64,000 nt of DNA from Polynucleobacter necessarius (GCF_900095175.1 NZ_LT606946.1:598058-662057); one strand, 5' to 3'. Positions 14,201-23,283 are shown, counted from the stretch's first letter. Notes: generated by a model from the letters alone, not told the origin. Made by a program: numbers and translations.

Positions 14201-14893
14201 GAGTTGCCTTCTCAGTTTGGGATCCAGATGCGAGTGTTAATTTCAACTTACCAGTGCAAACTGCCTCGAATAGTGCATACCCAATGAATTGTGGTCAGCT
14301 TAATCTACAAAATCCAAACAGTAGGGATGTGCCAACTATTGATGGAAGCAATAACTTTGGCTTAGATCCGAATTTGTCTGGCGTCAACAATTGGGGGGAT
14401 GAGTTTGTTCAAAACCGTGCGCTTGGTTATGTTCCTCCCGTGGTACCTCCAGCTATAGCTCCCCCGATTCAAGCCTCATTAGTGAGGGCTTCATACGTTC
14501 CGATCGTCAATGGTGGCATGCTACGTGAGGTACTAGACTTTCATGCTGACCAGGTGCAAATGGCAGTTGACGCACGCATCTTTGGGGGTGGTGTTACGGT
14601 ATCTGAGCCTGGAGCTATAAATGAAGCTCCTAAAACGACAGTTTTCTCTTCAGTACGCAAAGGGTCTAAAGCCAAATTGGACTTAGCAGGCACTGTAACT
14701 ATTTGTAGTGTTGATGAAAAAGGTGAAGAGTCCTGTGGTGAGGAATAGATTAATGAGGATTTCTTGCTAAGAAGCTAAGTTATTTGAAGGGTTACGGTGT
14801 GAGCTTGAAGGACGAGATTCCTGCCTAATTAGCACTTAAATAGCAACAATCGAGAATTTCAGGCTAGAATCCCACTCTCAATTAAAGAGTTTT

Positions 14894-15079
14894 ATGAAGC
14901 GCATCATGTTGTTGGCTAAATTGCATCGGGCGGTTGTGACCGAGGCTGATTTGCATTACGAAGGTTCCTGTGGAATTGATGAGAATCTCTTAGAGGCTGC
15001 CGATATGCGTGAATTCGAAAAGATTGAGCTCCACAACATTAATAATGGAGAGCGTTTCTCAAACACGAACTGCCCCTAG
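14894..15079 (+). pseudogene. panD: Aspartate 1-decarboxylase, 3'-truncated
   Basis: PanD makes beta-alanine from aspartate for pantothenate and CoA synthesis. It is made as a proenzyme that cleaves itself between Gly24 and Ser25 to form a pyruvoyl group. Residues 1-55 match the family closely, including HYEGSC with Gly24-Ser25 at the cleavage point and NGERFS. The frame then runs into NTNCP and TAG at residue 61, where the family normally reaches about 115-125 residues. The C-terminal half of the barrel, including subunit contacts, is absent and the gene runs straight into a terminator. I infer a deletion that fused the 5' half to the downstream terminator. An active enzyme is very unlikely. 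Confidence 0.88.
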
Positions 15080-15095
15080 TTAAAAGGGCAGTTTT
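15068..15095. terminator. Bidirectional hairpin between panD remnant and phosphohexomutase
   Basis: AACTGCCC and GGGCAGTT form an 8-bp stem with TTTT after it on the plus strand and an A/T-rich flank on the other side. It overlaps the last codons and stop of the minus-strand phosphohexomutase and the stop of the panD remnant, so it can serve both convergent genes. Confidence 0.7.
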
Positions 15096-16465
15096 GCTTC
15101 TGGCTTGGCTGCAAGCAAGACAGCCTTAAATTCTGCCTGAATTCGCTTAATCGCAGCTTCACTATCTGCTTCAAATCGCATTACTACTACTGGTGTGGTA
15201 TTCGAGGGCCTCGCTAACCCAAAGCCATCGGCGTATTCCACGCGCACCCCATCAATCGTATTAATGGATTCAGAAGTGGGGAACTTGGCATTAGCTTTAA
15301 TGGTTTCTAGCAAAGCAAAAGGCTCACCTTCTACGCAGGCAAGCTGCAACTCTGGTGTGCAGATTGCGTTCGGCAAGCTATTCAAGGCATCGCTAGGATT
15401 ATGTTCTTTGCTCAGAATCTCTAGTAGGCGGGCACCGGTATACAGGCCATCGTCAAATCCAAACCAACGATCCTTAAAGAAGATATGACCACTCATTTCT
15501 CCAGCAAGCGGGGCGCCTGTTTCTTTAAGCTTGGCTTTAACTAATGAGTGACCCGTTTTCCACATGATCGGTTCACCGCCATGCTCTTTGACATAGAGCG
15601 CAAGATTACGAGTGCATTTCACATCATAAATAATTTGACCGCCTGGGTTGCGGGAGAGAACATCTTTTGCAAACAGCATCATCTGACGATCGGGGAATAT
15701 AACTTGCCCGTCTTTAGTGACAACACCTAAGCGATCAGCATCGCCATCAAAGGCAAGGCCTAATTCATTATCGGTGGTCTGGAGGTTCTTGATGAGATCT
15801 TGTAAGTTTTCAATATGAGCCGGATCAGGATGGTGATTGGGGAAATGACCATCGACTCCACAGAATAATTCTTGTACTTCGCAACCCAGGGCGCGGAAAA
15901 GTTTTCCTACGAAGGCGCCACCAACACCATTGCCGCAATCGACAGCAATTTTCATGGGGCGAGCCAGCTTGATATCTCCAACGATATAGTTTAGATACAT
16001 GGGGAAAATATCAAAGGTACTGCGAACGCCTTGACCGCTGACGAACTTTTTAGCTTCAATACGTTGACGCAAGTCCTGAATTTGATCGCCATAAATCGCT
16101 GCACCACCCAAGACCATTTTGAAGCCGTTGTAATTAGGAGGATTATGGCTGCCGGTAATCATGATGCCGGACTTCGGGGTCTTGCCATCAATCGTGTGGT
16201 TAGCAGCAAAGTACACCATCGGTGTTGCGACCATACCCAGATCAATCACATTGATTCCGGTAGAGAGGAGACCTTCGGTAAGTGCCTCAATTAGGCTGGG
16301 CCCAGAGAGGCGACCATCGCGACCAATCACAATATCGGTTTCTCCAAGCTCGCGCATTTCAGTACCGAAGGATTGGCCAATCAGTCTGGCGATCGAGGGA
16401 TCTAAGGTCTCATCAATAATGCCGCGGATGTCATACGCTTTGAAAATGGATGGAGACAATTGCAT
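15080..16465 (-). CDS. Phosphomannomutase/phosphoglucomutase
   Basis: Cytoplasmic alpha-D-phosphohexomutase that interconverts 1- and 6-phosphates of mannose or glucose, supplying sugar nucleotides for surface polysaccharides. Counted from the start chosen here, the active-site loop TGSHNP with phospho-Ser106 is present, as are the metal loop DGDADR at 240-245, the sugar loop GEMSGH at 322-327 and a C-terminal phosphate-binding RPSNTTP. The length of 461 residues fits the family. I chose the ATG at 16465, which gives the normal MQLSPSIFKAYDIRG and has AAGGA six bases upstream; an in-frame codon at 16495 would add ten residues without support. It lies 14 bp after pgi on the same strand, so the two are probably co-transcribed. 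Confidence 0.93.
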   Translation of the reverse strand: MQLSPSIFKAYDIRGIIDETLDPSIARLIGQSFGTEMRELGETDIVIGRDGRLSGPSLIEALTEGLLSTGINVIDLGMVATPMVYFAANHTIDGKTPKSGIMITGSHNPPNYNGFKMVLGGAAIYGDQIQDLRQRIEAKKFVSGQGVRSTFDIFPMYLNYIVGDIKLARPMKIAVDCGNGVGGAFVGKLFRALGCEVQELFCGVDGHFPNHHPDPAHIENLQDLIKNLQTTDNELGLAFDGDADRLGVVTKDGQVIFPDRQMMLFAKDVLSRNPGGQIIYDVKCTRNLALYVKEHGGEPIMWKTGHSLVKAKLKETGAPLAGEMSGHIFFKDRWFGFDDGLYTGARLLEILSKEHNPSDALNSLPNAICTPELQLACVEGEPFALLETIKANAKFPTSESINTIDGVRVEYADGFGLARPSNTTPVVVMRFEADSEAAIKRIQAEFKAVLLAAKPEAKLPF

Positions 16466-16509
16466 TGCAGATCCTTCAGTTAAAACACCCAGCATTGCTT
16501 AGGTGAGAA

Positions 16510-18006
16510 CTAGTTATTTGAATTTAATAAATTAATACGAGCAGCAGTGACAGCGTCAATATCAGCACTTGCCTGAATATTATTTTGGTGGCTGGCGAGG
16601 GCTTTCTCAATCGGCTTGGCCAGTACTTTGCCGTATTCGACACCAGGCTGATCGAAGCTATTGATATTCCACAATGCACCTAATGTCGCAGTGCGGTTCT
16701 CGTACAAAGCAAGTAGGGCGCCAAGATAAAAAGCATTGAGCTTGGGCAGCAGTAAGAGGTTGCTGGGACGTTTGCCGGGGTAAACATTATTTGGATTGCT
16801 GTCAGTCTTGCCATTGGCTAGTGCCTGAGCTTGTGCCAAGCAATTGGAAAGCAGAATGCGATGATGTGCTACTGCCTCAGGTCGATCACTCATTGGCTCA
16901 CGCACGGCGATGAAGTCAATTGGGATGATTTCAGTACCTTGGTGAAAGAGTTGGAAGTAGGAGTGCTGGGCATTACTACCAGCACTGCCAAATACCACCG
17001 GTGAGGAATGCTTTACTGACTTGCCGTTGCGATCAACGCTCTTGCCATTACTTTCCATGTCCAGCTGTTGCAACCACTTCGGAAACCAATCTAAAGCATC
17101 AGCATAAGGAATAGCGGCATAAGCCTTGATGTCATGTTTCTCTTGCTGATATAGCAAAGAGAGCGCCATGATGACGGGTAGATTTTCCTCTAACGGTGCA
17201 TTCTTAAAATGCAGGTCCATGGCTTCAGCGCCAGCTAAGAATTGCTTAAAAGTTTCAAAGCCATATTGCAGAGCAATCGGCAGACCAACTGCTGACCAGA
17301 CTGAATAACGACCGCCGACCCAATCCCAAAAAAGAAAGATGTTTTCTTCGCTTACACCAAATTCTTTGGCGGCAGGGATATTGGCAGTCACGGCATATAA
17401 GGCACGCTCAATTTGACTGTGAGTACAACCACTATCTTTAAGCCAAGCCACAACGGCTTTGGCATTCATGGAAGTTTCAAGGGTGGTGAATGACTTTGAG
17501 ACCACAATTACGCGAGTGCTATGGGGCTGAGCGCGTGCAAGGATAAGTGCTAACTCGGCAGTATCAATATTGGCCAAGAAATGCATGTGCATCCCACGGC
17601 TTTCAATACTAGGAACATGAGCTAAAGCTTCAATAGCGAGGCGAGGACCAAAGTCGGATCCACCAATGCCAATATGAATCACATCTGTTACGCCAACCCA
17701 TTTATTGCAGAGGGCTTCAATGCGATGCCAAACATCAGCAACTGCTGGCATGACATCTTTGCCGTCGATCAATACTGGAGTTTTGCTGAGATTGCGAAGG
17801 GCAGAGTGAAGGGCAGGGCGATCTTCGCTATTGTTGATGTGCTTGCCAGCAAACAAGTCTGAAATGAACTTCTCTAACTGAGATTTGCGAGCATTCGCAA
17901 ATAACTTTGCCCAGTTGCTGACATCAATTCCTTGATAGGCGGTATCGAGGACCACATCAAGGGCTGAATGAATACTTTGGTTAGCTAATTGGGCTTGCAC
18001 AGACAT
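16510..18006 (-). CDS. pgi: Glucose-6-phosphate isomerase
   Basis: Interconverts glucose 6-phosphate and fructose 6-phosphate in the cytoplasm. Family signatures are all visible: GIGGSDFGP near residue 113, SKSFTTLET, GGRYSVWSAVGLPIAL, and FHQGTEIIPIDF towards the C-terminus. The protein is 498 residues, somewhat shorter than the E. coli enzyme (about 550), with no internal lesion. It is followed by the phosphohexomutase in the same direction, which pairs central sugar-phosphate interconversion with polysaccharide precursor supply. Confidence 0.96.
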   Translation of the reverse strand: MSVQAQLANQSIHSALDVVLDTAYQGIDVSNWAKLFANARKSQLEKFISDLFAGKHINNSEDRPALHSALRNLSKTPVLIDGKDVMPAVADVWHRIEALCNKWVGVTDVIHIGIGGSDFGPRLAIEALAHVPSIESRGMHMHFLANIDTAELALILARAQPHSTRVIVVSKSFTTLETSMNAKAVVAWLKDSGCTHSQIERALYAVTANIPAAKEFGVSEENIFLFWDWVGGRYSVWSAVGLPIALQYGFETFKQFLAGAEAMDLHFKNAPLEENLPVIMALSLLYQQEKHDIKAYAAIPYADALDWFPKWLQQLDMESNGKSVDRNGKSVKHSSPVVFGSAGSNAQHSYFQLFHQGTEIIPIDFIAVREPMSDRPEAVAHHRILLSNCLAQAQALANGKTDSNPNNVYPGKRPSNLLLLPKLNAFYLGALLALYENRTATLGALWNINSFDQPGVEYGKVLAKPIEKALASHQNNIQASADIDAVTAARINLLNSNN

Positions 18007-18146
18007 TTCTAGATTTTATCAATAAGGGCATCAAAATCCCCTTAAAACGCTGAAAATGTTACGATTTCGTTAATAACAAGGCTTTAGCTGAGGCAAAAGT
18101 CATTACAAAATTGAGACATATCTGAAATCAGGTCAGGGATAACCGA

Positions 18147-19283
18147 ATGGAGCAGGTTGATTACGTCGTAGTTGGCGCTGGAGTAGTTGGATTGGCGGTT
18201 GCCCGAGAAATAGCGCTGCAGGGTCGAGAAACTATCTTGCTCGAGCGTGAGGATTCGTTCGGAACCATCAGTAGTGCTCGTAACAGTGAAGTCATTCACG
18301 CTGGAATCTATTACCCAAAGGATTCTCTCAAGGCCAAGCTCTGTGTAGAAGGTAGTCGCCTTCTATATGAATATTGCCGCAGTCATCAGGTGAGTATACA
18401 AGCCTACGGCAAACTCATCGCGGCAGCCAATGCTAGCCAGCTAGATGACCTTCAGGCTATTTTGTATAAAGCGCAAAATAATCAAGTTCCTGATATCAAG
18501 ATGATTTCAGGGGATCAAGCTAAAGCGCTTGAGCCGCAGCTGCAATGTGAAGCAGCGGTGCTCTCAGGTTCCACGGGAGTAGTGGATAGTCATGGCCTCA
18601 TGCTCTCATTACTTGGCGGTTTTGAAGATGCGGGTGGTATGGTTGCATATCAATCCCCATTGTTAAGCGCAAAGCCAATTGGTAATAATGCAGTGGGCGG
18701 TTTTGAGCTCACCATTGGTGGCGCTGATGGTATGACTATTCAGACAAAATTGTTGATTAATTGCGCTGGACTGAGTGCGCCAGCACTAGCTCAAAAAATA
18801 GAAGGTCTCTCGAAAGATTTAATACCTAAAGCCTATTTTGCTAAAGGCAACTACTTCTCTTTATCTGGAAAATCGCCATTCAGTCATTTGATTTATCCAA
18901 TCCCCGAGCCGGGCGGATTAGGGGTTCACTTGACTCTGGATATGGGTGGTCAGACGAAGTTTGGTCCCGATGTGGAGTGGTTGGATATTGACGAAGAAAG
19001 CCAAATTAACTACACGGTTGATCCCAAGCGGGGAGAGGGCTTTTACGCTGCAGTAAGGCAATACTGGCCCGGCCTAAAAGATGGCGCTTTACAAGCTGAT
19101 TACTCTGGTGTCAGGGCCAAAATCGTCCCGCCAAACGCCCCGGCAGGAGACTTTTACTTTGAAGGACCCCAGCAGCATCAGCTTCACGGCCTATTTAACC
19201 TTTATGGCTTTGAGTCCCCAGGCCTGACCTCTTGCTTGGCTATTGCCCAGTATTTAGAGGTGCAAATCAAAAGTTCTCTATAA
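18147..19283 (+). CDS. FAD-dependent oxidoreductase, L-2-hydroxyglutarate oxidase-like
   Basis: A DAO-family flavoprotein of 378 residues. The dinucleotide-binding motif GAGVVG is at residues 10-15, and SSARNSEVIHAGIYYP near residues 44-59 is typical of the LhgO/L2HGDH group. The C-terminal FAD contact YGFESPGLTSCLAIA is present. By family knowledge it oxidises L-2-hydroxyglutarate or a similar 2-hydroxyacid; the substrate is not proved by sequence. It is divergent from pgi with about 140 bp between them, and its 3' end lies 20 bp before tRNA-Ser. Confidence 0.8.
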   Translation: MEQVDYVVVGAGVVGLAVAREIALQGRETILLEREDSFGTISSARNSEVIHAGIYYPKDSLKAKLCVEGSRLLYEYCRSHQVSIQAYGKLIAAANASQLDDLQAILYKAQNNQVPDIKMISGDQAKALEPQLQCEAAVLSGSTGVVDSHGLMLSLLGGFEDAGGMVAYQSPLLSAKPIGNNAVGGFELTIGGADGMTIQTKLLINCAGLSAPALAQKIEGLSKDLIPKAYFAKGNYFSLSGKSPFSHLIYPIPEPGGLGVHLTLDMGGQTKFGPDVEWLDIDEESQINYTVDPKRGEGFYAAVRQYWPGLKDGALQADYSGVRAKIVPPNAPAGDFYFEGPQQHQLHGLFNLYGFESPGLTSCLAIAQYLEVQIKSSL

Positions 19284-19303
19284 TCTAGGACTCAATTCGC
19301 AAA

Positions 19304-19393
19304 GGAAGAGTGGCAGAGCGGTTGAATGCACCAGTCTTGAAAACTGGCGAGGATGAAAGTCCTCCGTGAGTTCGAATCTCACCTCTTCCACCA
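19304..19393 (+). tRNA. tRNA-Ser(UGA)
   Basis: A 90-nt type II tRNA. Acceptor GGAAGAG pairs with CTCTTCC, the anticodon loop CTTGAAA is closed by CCAGT/ACTGG and gives anticodon UGA, there is a long variable arm, the T-loop reads TTCGAAT, and discriminator A plus encoded CCA end it. Its 3' end is the probable insertion site of the island that follows. Confidence 0.96.
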
Positions 19394-19436
19394 AGTCAAT
19401 AGGTATTACAAGGGTTGGTGGCAGTACAACACCCTC

Positions 19437-19458
19437 GTTACCAAAATCGTTACCAAAG
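19437..19458 (+). repeat. Tandem GTTACCAA motif next to tRNA-Ser (arm-type site candidate)
   Basis: GTTACCAA occurs twice with a 12-bp period, 44 bp after the tRNA CCA end. The same paired motif with 13-bp period occurs at 31496-31532 and 37452-37488. This arrangement resembles integrase arm-type binding sites. Confidence 0.45.
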
Positions 19459-19479
19459 CCATCCTGCGGGATGGCTTTT
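19455..19479 (+). terminator. Rho-independent terminator after tRNA-Ser
   Basis: AAAGCCATCC and GGATGGCTTT form a perfect 10-bp stem with loop TGCG followed by T residues. It lies 62 bp after the tRNA and probably ends its transcript in the present arrangement. Confidence 0.8.
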
Positions 19480-19607
19480 CTTTTGGCGCCGACGGTCCGC
19501 TTTCGGCTAGAAGTAGTCACTGCAATTCTAGTAACTGAACTCATTTAATTACAATTTCAGAATTAAAGAAGATAAAAATTTAAATTGTGTCTTAAACCGT
19601 ATCAATC

Positions 19608-20876
19608 TTAGTCAATGCTATAAAGAAGCGAGAAGCCGCCCCCCAAGGTTCTTAAATTTGTAGTTTGTCCTTGGTATATGCGTGTTACTGAAATGAGTGA
19701 GTTACCTTCAAAGACATAATCCCTAATATCGACTTTAAGATCAGCCTCATTGCCATCAATCTTGATGGTTCGTTTGCTTGGTGGAATTACTTTTTGTGCA
19801 ATATAGCTTTTATCCTTAATTTGACCCCATACGCCTTTAGTTAATTTATCTCCGCGATATACAGCGCGACTCCCATAGCCTTGACTGGGCTTGAAAAAGT
19901 ACTCTTTACGATTGGTCCAAAGAGATTCTTCGTTTTTAGAGGAAACTTTTACAGTCTCCGGAATATGACTCAGGAGTATTTCTTGTATAGACAAGTCAAC
20001 CCCTAGGGAGTCAAGATGTTCCCGATTGCTTAAGATGCAAAGGTTATCTTTATTGACAAATACTGCATGATTAAAGGGGTTTGGGGTGATAGCCGCATAA
20101 TCTTGAAGATAAGCGTCTCTAAGCACTTCGTATGACGAATCTTGAAAATAAAAGTCAGTCGTTCGGTTGTAGATTAAGTCAATTTGAATTTTACCGAAGC
20201 AAACCTTTTTGTCTTTAATGGTGAGGCCGTCTGGAGAGGTGATGATTGTCGTGATTCCATGCTTTTGAAACAGGGCTTGGAAGAGTTGAAACTCAGGATA
20301 TAAGAATTGTTCAGTTGGATTCTCATCAACGATTGCAATTGTCTTTAATTGGGCAGAAGGATCCCTATTGAAGGACCTCCACTCCTGGGTAAACATATCC
20401 AGAAAAGTCTCATAAATTTCATTGGGCATATTTCTTACTCCCAAGCGTCTCTCTACTGGCTCACAGCAATTTTTCGATGCCCCAATTTCAAGGGCAGAAA
20501 TCATAGCGCCGCCTGCATTGGTATTGATTTCAATTAATTGCGGGCCATTTACCCCTAGGTGAAAATCAAATCCATAAAAAACACCACTTGTACTTTGTTG
20601 ATGCCTAGCAATCAATGGAGCTTGCTCAAGAACTAATTTTTGAAATAAAGGCATTTCGCAAACTTTATAGACCGCCTTTACTAATGCTTTCATCTGATCT
20701 AAGGCGGCTTGGTCAATAAATACTCCGCTACTTGAGAGCATCGAGCCTATCGTTGTAGCGGTTGAATCAGCAAGCTCCAGATCACTAATAAGGCGATGAA
20801 CCTCAATATCTAGTTTCTGTTTGTCAACGCTGATGCAGTTGCACTGGGCATTGAGTTTGGTGGCTTTATCTGACAT
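19608..20876 (-). CDS. ATP-grasp-like protein of unknown function
   Basis: A 422-residue protein with FDFHLG and IEINTNAGGAM near residues 105-125, resembling the metal/substrate-binding segment of glutathione-synthetase-like ATP-grasp enzymes. Towards the C-terminus EYFFKPSQGYGSRAVYRGDK, IAQKVIPPS and KVDIRDYVFEG look like the nucleotide-binding core. CNC near residue 12 and a CC pair near 137 are extra cysteines. I infer an ATP-dependent ligase, but the substrate is unknown. It is the first gene inside the island next to tRNA-Ser and is read towards the tRNA, opposite to the copper cluster, with about 200 bp between it and the first copper gene. No lesion is visible. Confidence 0.6.
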   Translation of the reverse strand: MSDKATKLNAQCNCISVDKQKLDIEVHRLISDLELADSTATTIGSMLSSSGVFIDQAALDQMKALVKAVYKVCEMPLFQKLVLEQAPLIARHQQSTSGVFYGFDFHLGVNGPQLIEINTNAGGAMISALEIGASKNCCEPVERRLGVRNMPNEIYETFLDMFTQEWRSFNRDPSAQLKTIAIVDENPTEQFLYPEFQLFQALFQKHGITTIITSPDGLTIKDKKVCFGKIQIDLIYNRTTDFYFQDSSYEVLRDAYLQDYAAITPNPFNHAVFVNKDNLCILSNREHLDSLGVDLSIQEILLSHIPETVKVSSKNEESLWTNRKEYFFKPSQGYGSRAVYRGDKLTKGVWGQIKDKSYIAQKVIPPSKRTIKIDGNEADLKVDIRDYVFEGNSLISVTRIYQGQTTNLRTLGGGFSLLYSID

Positions 20877-21076
20877 GGATTTCGTATCTACTATCTCTTC
20901 GGTGGGGATGGTGGGGTTTCTTGTAGCACTTTACGATAAACGCACCTTCCCAAACCCAATGGATTATTCACATCTTCTTGAATTTGCTTGGGTTTATAGC
21001 CTCAATAGCTCAATAAGTTAATGCCTAGACTCAAAAAAGTGAAGGGTGAGGCTGACAAAACGCCAAATTCAGTGTA

Positions 21077-21454
21077 ATGTTAAACAATGCGGAGAGTATG
21101 GTTTTCTTATGCTTAAGTTTTTTTATTAGCCTGATTCATGCGGCTAGCATGCCCGTATTCGTTTCCGATCAACACCATGCGCACCAGTCCCAAGCTGCGA
21201 CTCATGCTGATAATGCTGACTCCCATATGCAGCATAAGCAATGTAAAGATTGCACTTCATCGATAGAAAAGTCGGCAAAGAAAGTGGCTACAAAGTGCCA
21301 TACCGCTTCTCAGTGCTGCGTTGGTATTGCTGATTTAACAGCCTCTTCTTCCGTGATTGCTCCTTTGCAGTATGCGGACAATCTACTGCCTTACGCTCCT
21401 ACTTTGGCACTCGGCCAATCGCTAGGTAACATTTACAAACCCCCTCGGATTTAA
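21077..21454 (+). CDS. Small exported His/Cys-rich protein, CopL/DUF2946-like
   Basis: A 125-residue protein with an N-terminal hydrophobic segment (about residues 8-23) and then many histidines and cysteines (HHAHQSQ, HMQHKQCKDC, CHTASQCC). It ends in the basic-proline tail IYKPPRI, seen in small proteins at the head of copper clusters such as CopL or DUF2946 families. I infer periplasmic or membrane-tethered metal binding, possibly regulatory. It is the first gene of the plus-strand copper cluster, 66 bp before the next start. The family assignment is tentative. Confidence 0.55.
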   Translation: MLNNAESMVFLCLSFFISLIHAASMPVFVSDQHHAHQSQAATHADNADSHMQHKQCKDCTSSIEKSAKKVATKCHTASQCCVGIADLTASSSVIAPLQYADNLLPYAPTLALGQSLGNIYKPPRI

Positions 21455-21520
21455 ATTTCCTCAGTAGTAAGTAGATTTTGGCGACAAGTCTTGTCGTTAC
21501 GTTTGTCTATTGGAGAAATT

Positions 21521-21838
21521 ATGAGCATGTTTAAATGCATGTGGGGCAATGGAATGTTTCTATTGGCGCTCACATTACTAGGTAGTCCAGTTGCATCGGC
21601 GCAAGATGCGGCGGTAAATGGTTCTTCGGCAAAGTCTATTGCCGAGTCGCTGCAGTACACGTCAGTATTTAAAAATTATCAGCCTTATTCGGAAGAGGAG
21701 ATCATTCCTTGGAAGCAGGCTAATTCTACCGTCCAAAAGATCGGCGGATGGAAAGTGTATGCAAAAGAAGCTGCTCAGGCTGATGTGGTGCCAACAAGCG
21801 AAGAGTACTCGAAAAATCATCACGAGGGAGTTAAATGA
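21521..21838 (+). CDS. Small secreted protein of the copper cluster, unknown function
   Basis: A 105-residue protein with a signal peptide ending near SPVASAQDA, then a short mature part containing YQPYSEEEIIPWKQAN and GGWKVYAKEA. The ATG at 21521 is chosen because GGAGA lies five bases upstream; a TTG at 21491 would add ten residues before the signal peptide. Its stop overlaps the ATG of the TolC gene, so the two are translationally coupled. I do not recognise a function; the position suggests a partner of the outer-membrane efflux protein. Confidence 0.7.
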   Translation: MSMFKCMWGNGMFLLALTLLGSPVASAQDAAVNGSSAKSIAESLQYTSVFKNYQPYSEEEIIPWKQANSTVQKIGGWKVYAKEAAQADVVPTSEEYSKNHHEGVK

Positions 21839-23271
21839 TGGTGACTATGCCTTTCACTAAACAATACAAAATAGTATCAATTTTATTTGCGAGTGCTCTT
21901 GCTGGATGCGCTAGCGTCAATATTGACGAGGCCTTACAAAAAACGAATCTAGATTCGAGTAAACTTACTAATAGCCAGGTTGTTTTAGCAAAATCGTCAG
22001 ATGAGCGTGATGTTCTTCAGGGTAGAGCTCAGGAGCTGCTGGCTAAGAATTTAAATCAAAGCGATGCTGTTCAGCTTGCCTTGATTAATAGTCCAGCCGT
22101 TCAAGCACTTATTGCCCAGAATTGGTCTGAAGCAGCGTCTGCTGCCCAAGCAGGCAGAATGTCTAATCCTTATTTTGCTTTTGAGCGAATGGTTACTAGT
22201 CCAGAGATCGAATTTAATCGCTGGTTTGTATTTGGATTATTAGATCTGATTACTTTGCCACAGCGCAAAGGAATAGCTGATAAGCGAATTGAACAAGCTC
22301 AATTGCGTTTAACTACCGAAATCATTGATCAAGTGACTTTGGTTCGCCAGGCTTGGGTTCGTGCAGTTGCAGCAGAGCAATCCCTCAAATATGCCGATCA
22401 AGTTTTTCGAAGTGCAGAAGCAAGTGCTGAGCTAGCAAGGCGCATGGAGGCGGTAGGTACTCTCAATAAGATTACTCGTGCAAGGCAGCAAGCTTTTTAT
22501 GCAGATTCGGCCACGCAGTTTGCTAATGCAAAACAGACTTCAGTAAGCCGTAGGGAGGAGCTTGTTCGTGCTCTTGGGCTAAGTGAAGCTCAGGCAAAAG
22601 AACTCAAATTGCCCAATCGTTTACCTGATCTGCCTAAGCAACCGCCAAATACTGAATTTATTGCGCAGCAAGCTGGCTTGGAGCGGCTAGATATTCGCTT
22701 GGCTACAACGACTTTAGAGGCGGCAGCGAAGGCCCAGGGGCTTAACAACATCACCAGTTTTACCGATATTGAGCTGGGCTTTAATCGCGGCACTAAATTT
22801 GATTCAGCATCTGGTGAGAGCACCCCAAAGCAGGGCTATGAAATTTCGATTCGACTACCAATTTTCGATTGGGGAAATATGAGTAGGGATGCCATGAATG
22901 CCCAAACTTTAGCCGCATTTAATCGGCTAGAGGGCATTACTCGAAATGCTAGTTCCAATTTGAGGGAGACCTACTCGGCCTATCGAACTGCATACGATAT
23001 ATCCCAACACTATCGAAAAGAAGTAATACCTGTACGCAAAGCCATCGCTGAAGAAAGTCAGCTTCGCTATAACGGCAGGATTATTGGTGTCTTTGAGTTG
23101 ATTGCCGACTCAAGAGATCAGGTCTCTGCAGTAATTGCGGCGATTAATGCTCAGCAACAATTTTGGTTAACAGATGCTGCTTTGCAGTCCTCCTTAATTA
23201 GCAGGCCAACAATACTACAAGTGTCTAACGTTACTGGGGCGGGAATGCTAGCAAATCCTACTGGACATTGA
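21835..23271 (+). CDS. TolC-family outer membrane efflux lipoprotein
   Basis: A 478-residue outer membrane factor. The N-terminus has a lipoprotein signal with LAGC at residues 22-25. Two long alpha-helical halves follow, with repeated Ala/Gln/Arg-rich helices (residues about 150-250 and 330-430) as in TolC-type channels. It would carry metal or other substrates across the outer membrane, but no RND pump or membrane-fusion protein is visible in the cluster, so its inner-membrane partner must lie elsewhere or it serves another role. The ATG overlaps the stop of the preceding gene; the multicopper oxidase gene starts 12 bp after it. Confidence 0.85.
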   Translation: MMVTMPFTKQYKIVSILFASALAGCASVNIDEALQKTNLDSSKLTNSQVVLAKSSDERDVLQGRAQELLAKNLNQSDAVQLALINSPAVQALIAQNWSEAASAAQAGRMSNPYFAFERMVTSPEIEFNRWFVFGLLDLITLPQRKGIADKRIEQAQLRLTTEIIDQVTLVRQAWVRAVAAEQSLKYADQVFRSAEASAELARRMEAVGTLNKITRARQQAFYADSATQFANAKQTSVSRREELVRALGLSEAQAKELKLPNRLPDLPKQPPNTEFIAQQAGLERLDIRLATTTLEAAAKAQGLNNITSFTDIELGFNRGTKFDSASGESTPKQGYEISIRLPIFDWGNMSRDAMNAQTLAAFNRLEGITRNASSNLRETYSAYRTAYDISQHYRKEVIPVRKAIAEESQLRYNGRIIGVFELIADSRDQVSAVIAAINAQQQFWLTDAALQSSLISRPTILQVSNVTGAGMLANPTGH

Positions 23272-23283
23272 TAAGGAAAAATA

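Larger units (their letters stand above)
1..14748 (+). pseudogene. Giant TpsA/FHA-type adhesin, 3' part, multiply disrupted
   Basis: This is a secreted filamentous-haemagglutinin-like adhesin of the two-partner secretion type; its 5' end lies outside the window. The first codons read GGFIETSG followed by GGMWLLDPTNVTINA, typical of the region just after the TPS secretion domain. Serine/threonine/glycine-rich beta-helix repeats follow to about 6600, then MBG (YGX) and YDG-type repeats from about 6650 to 12900 (YGS, GLSNY, YDGTT motifs), a short autotransporter-like repeat, and a unique tail ending in TAG at 14746-14748. Reading passes through an in-frame TAA at 792-794, a frameshift at the G6 tract 1560-1565, a 2-bp gain plus 1-bp loss at 7672-7690, and a 2-bp gain near 11116-11120. 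Coding sense resumes in the expected register after each lesion, so one ancestral gene is clear. No TpsB partner is visible in the window. Confidence 0.85.

Noticed and set aside
20821..21021. Small plus-strand frame between the ATP-grasp gene and the copper cluster
   Set aside because: Its first part is antisense to the ATP-grasp N-terminus and the remainder shows no domain or ribosome site.
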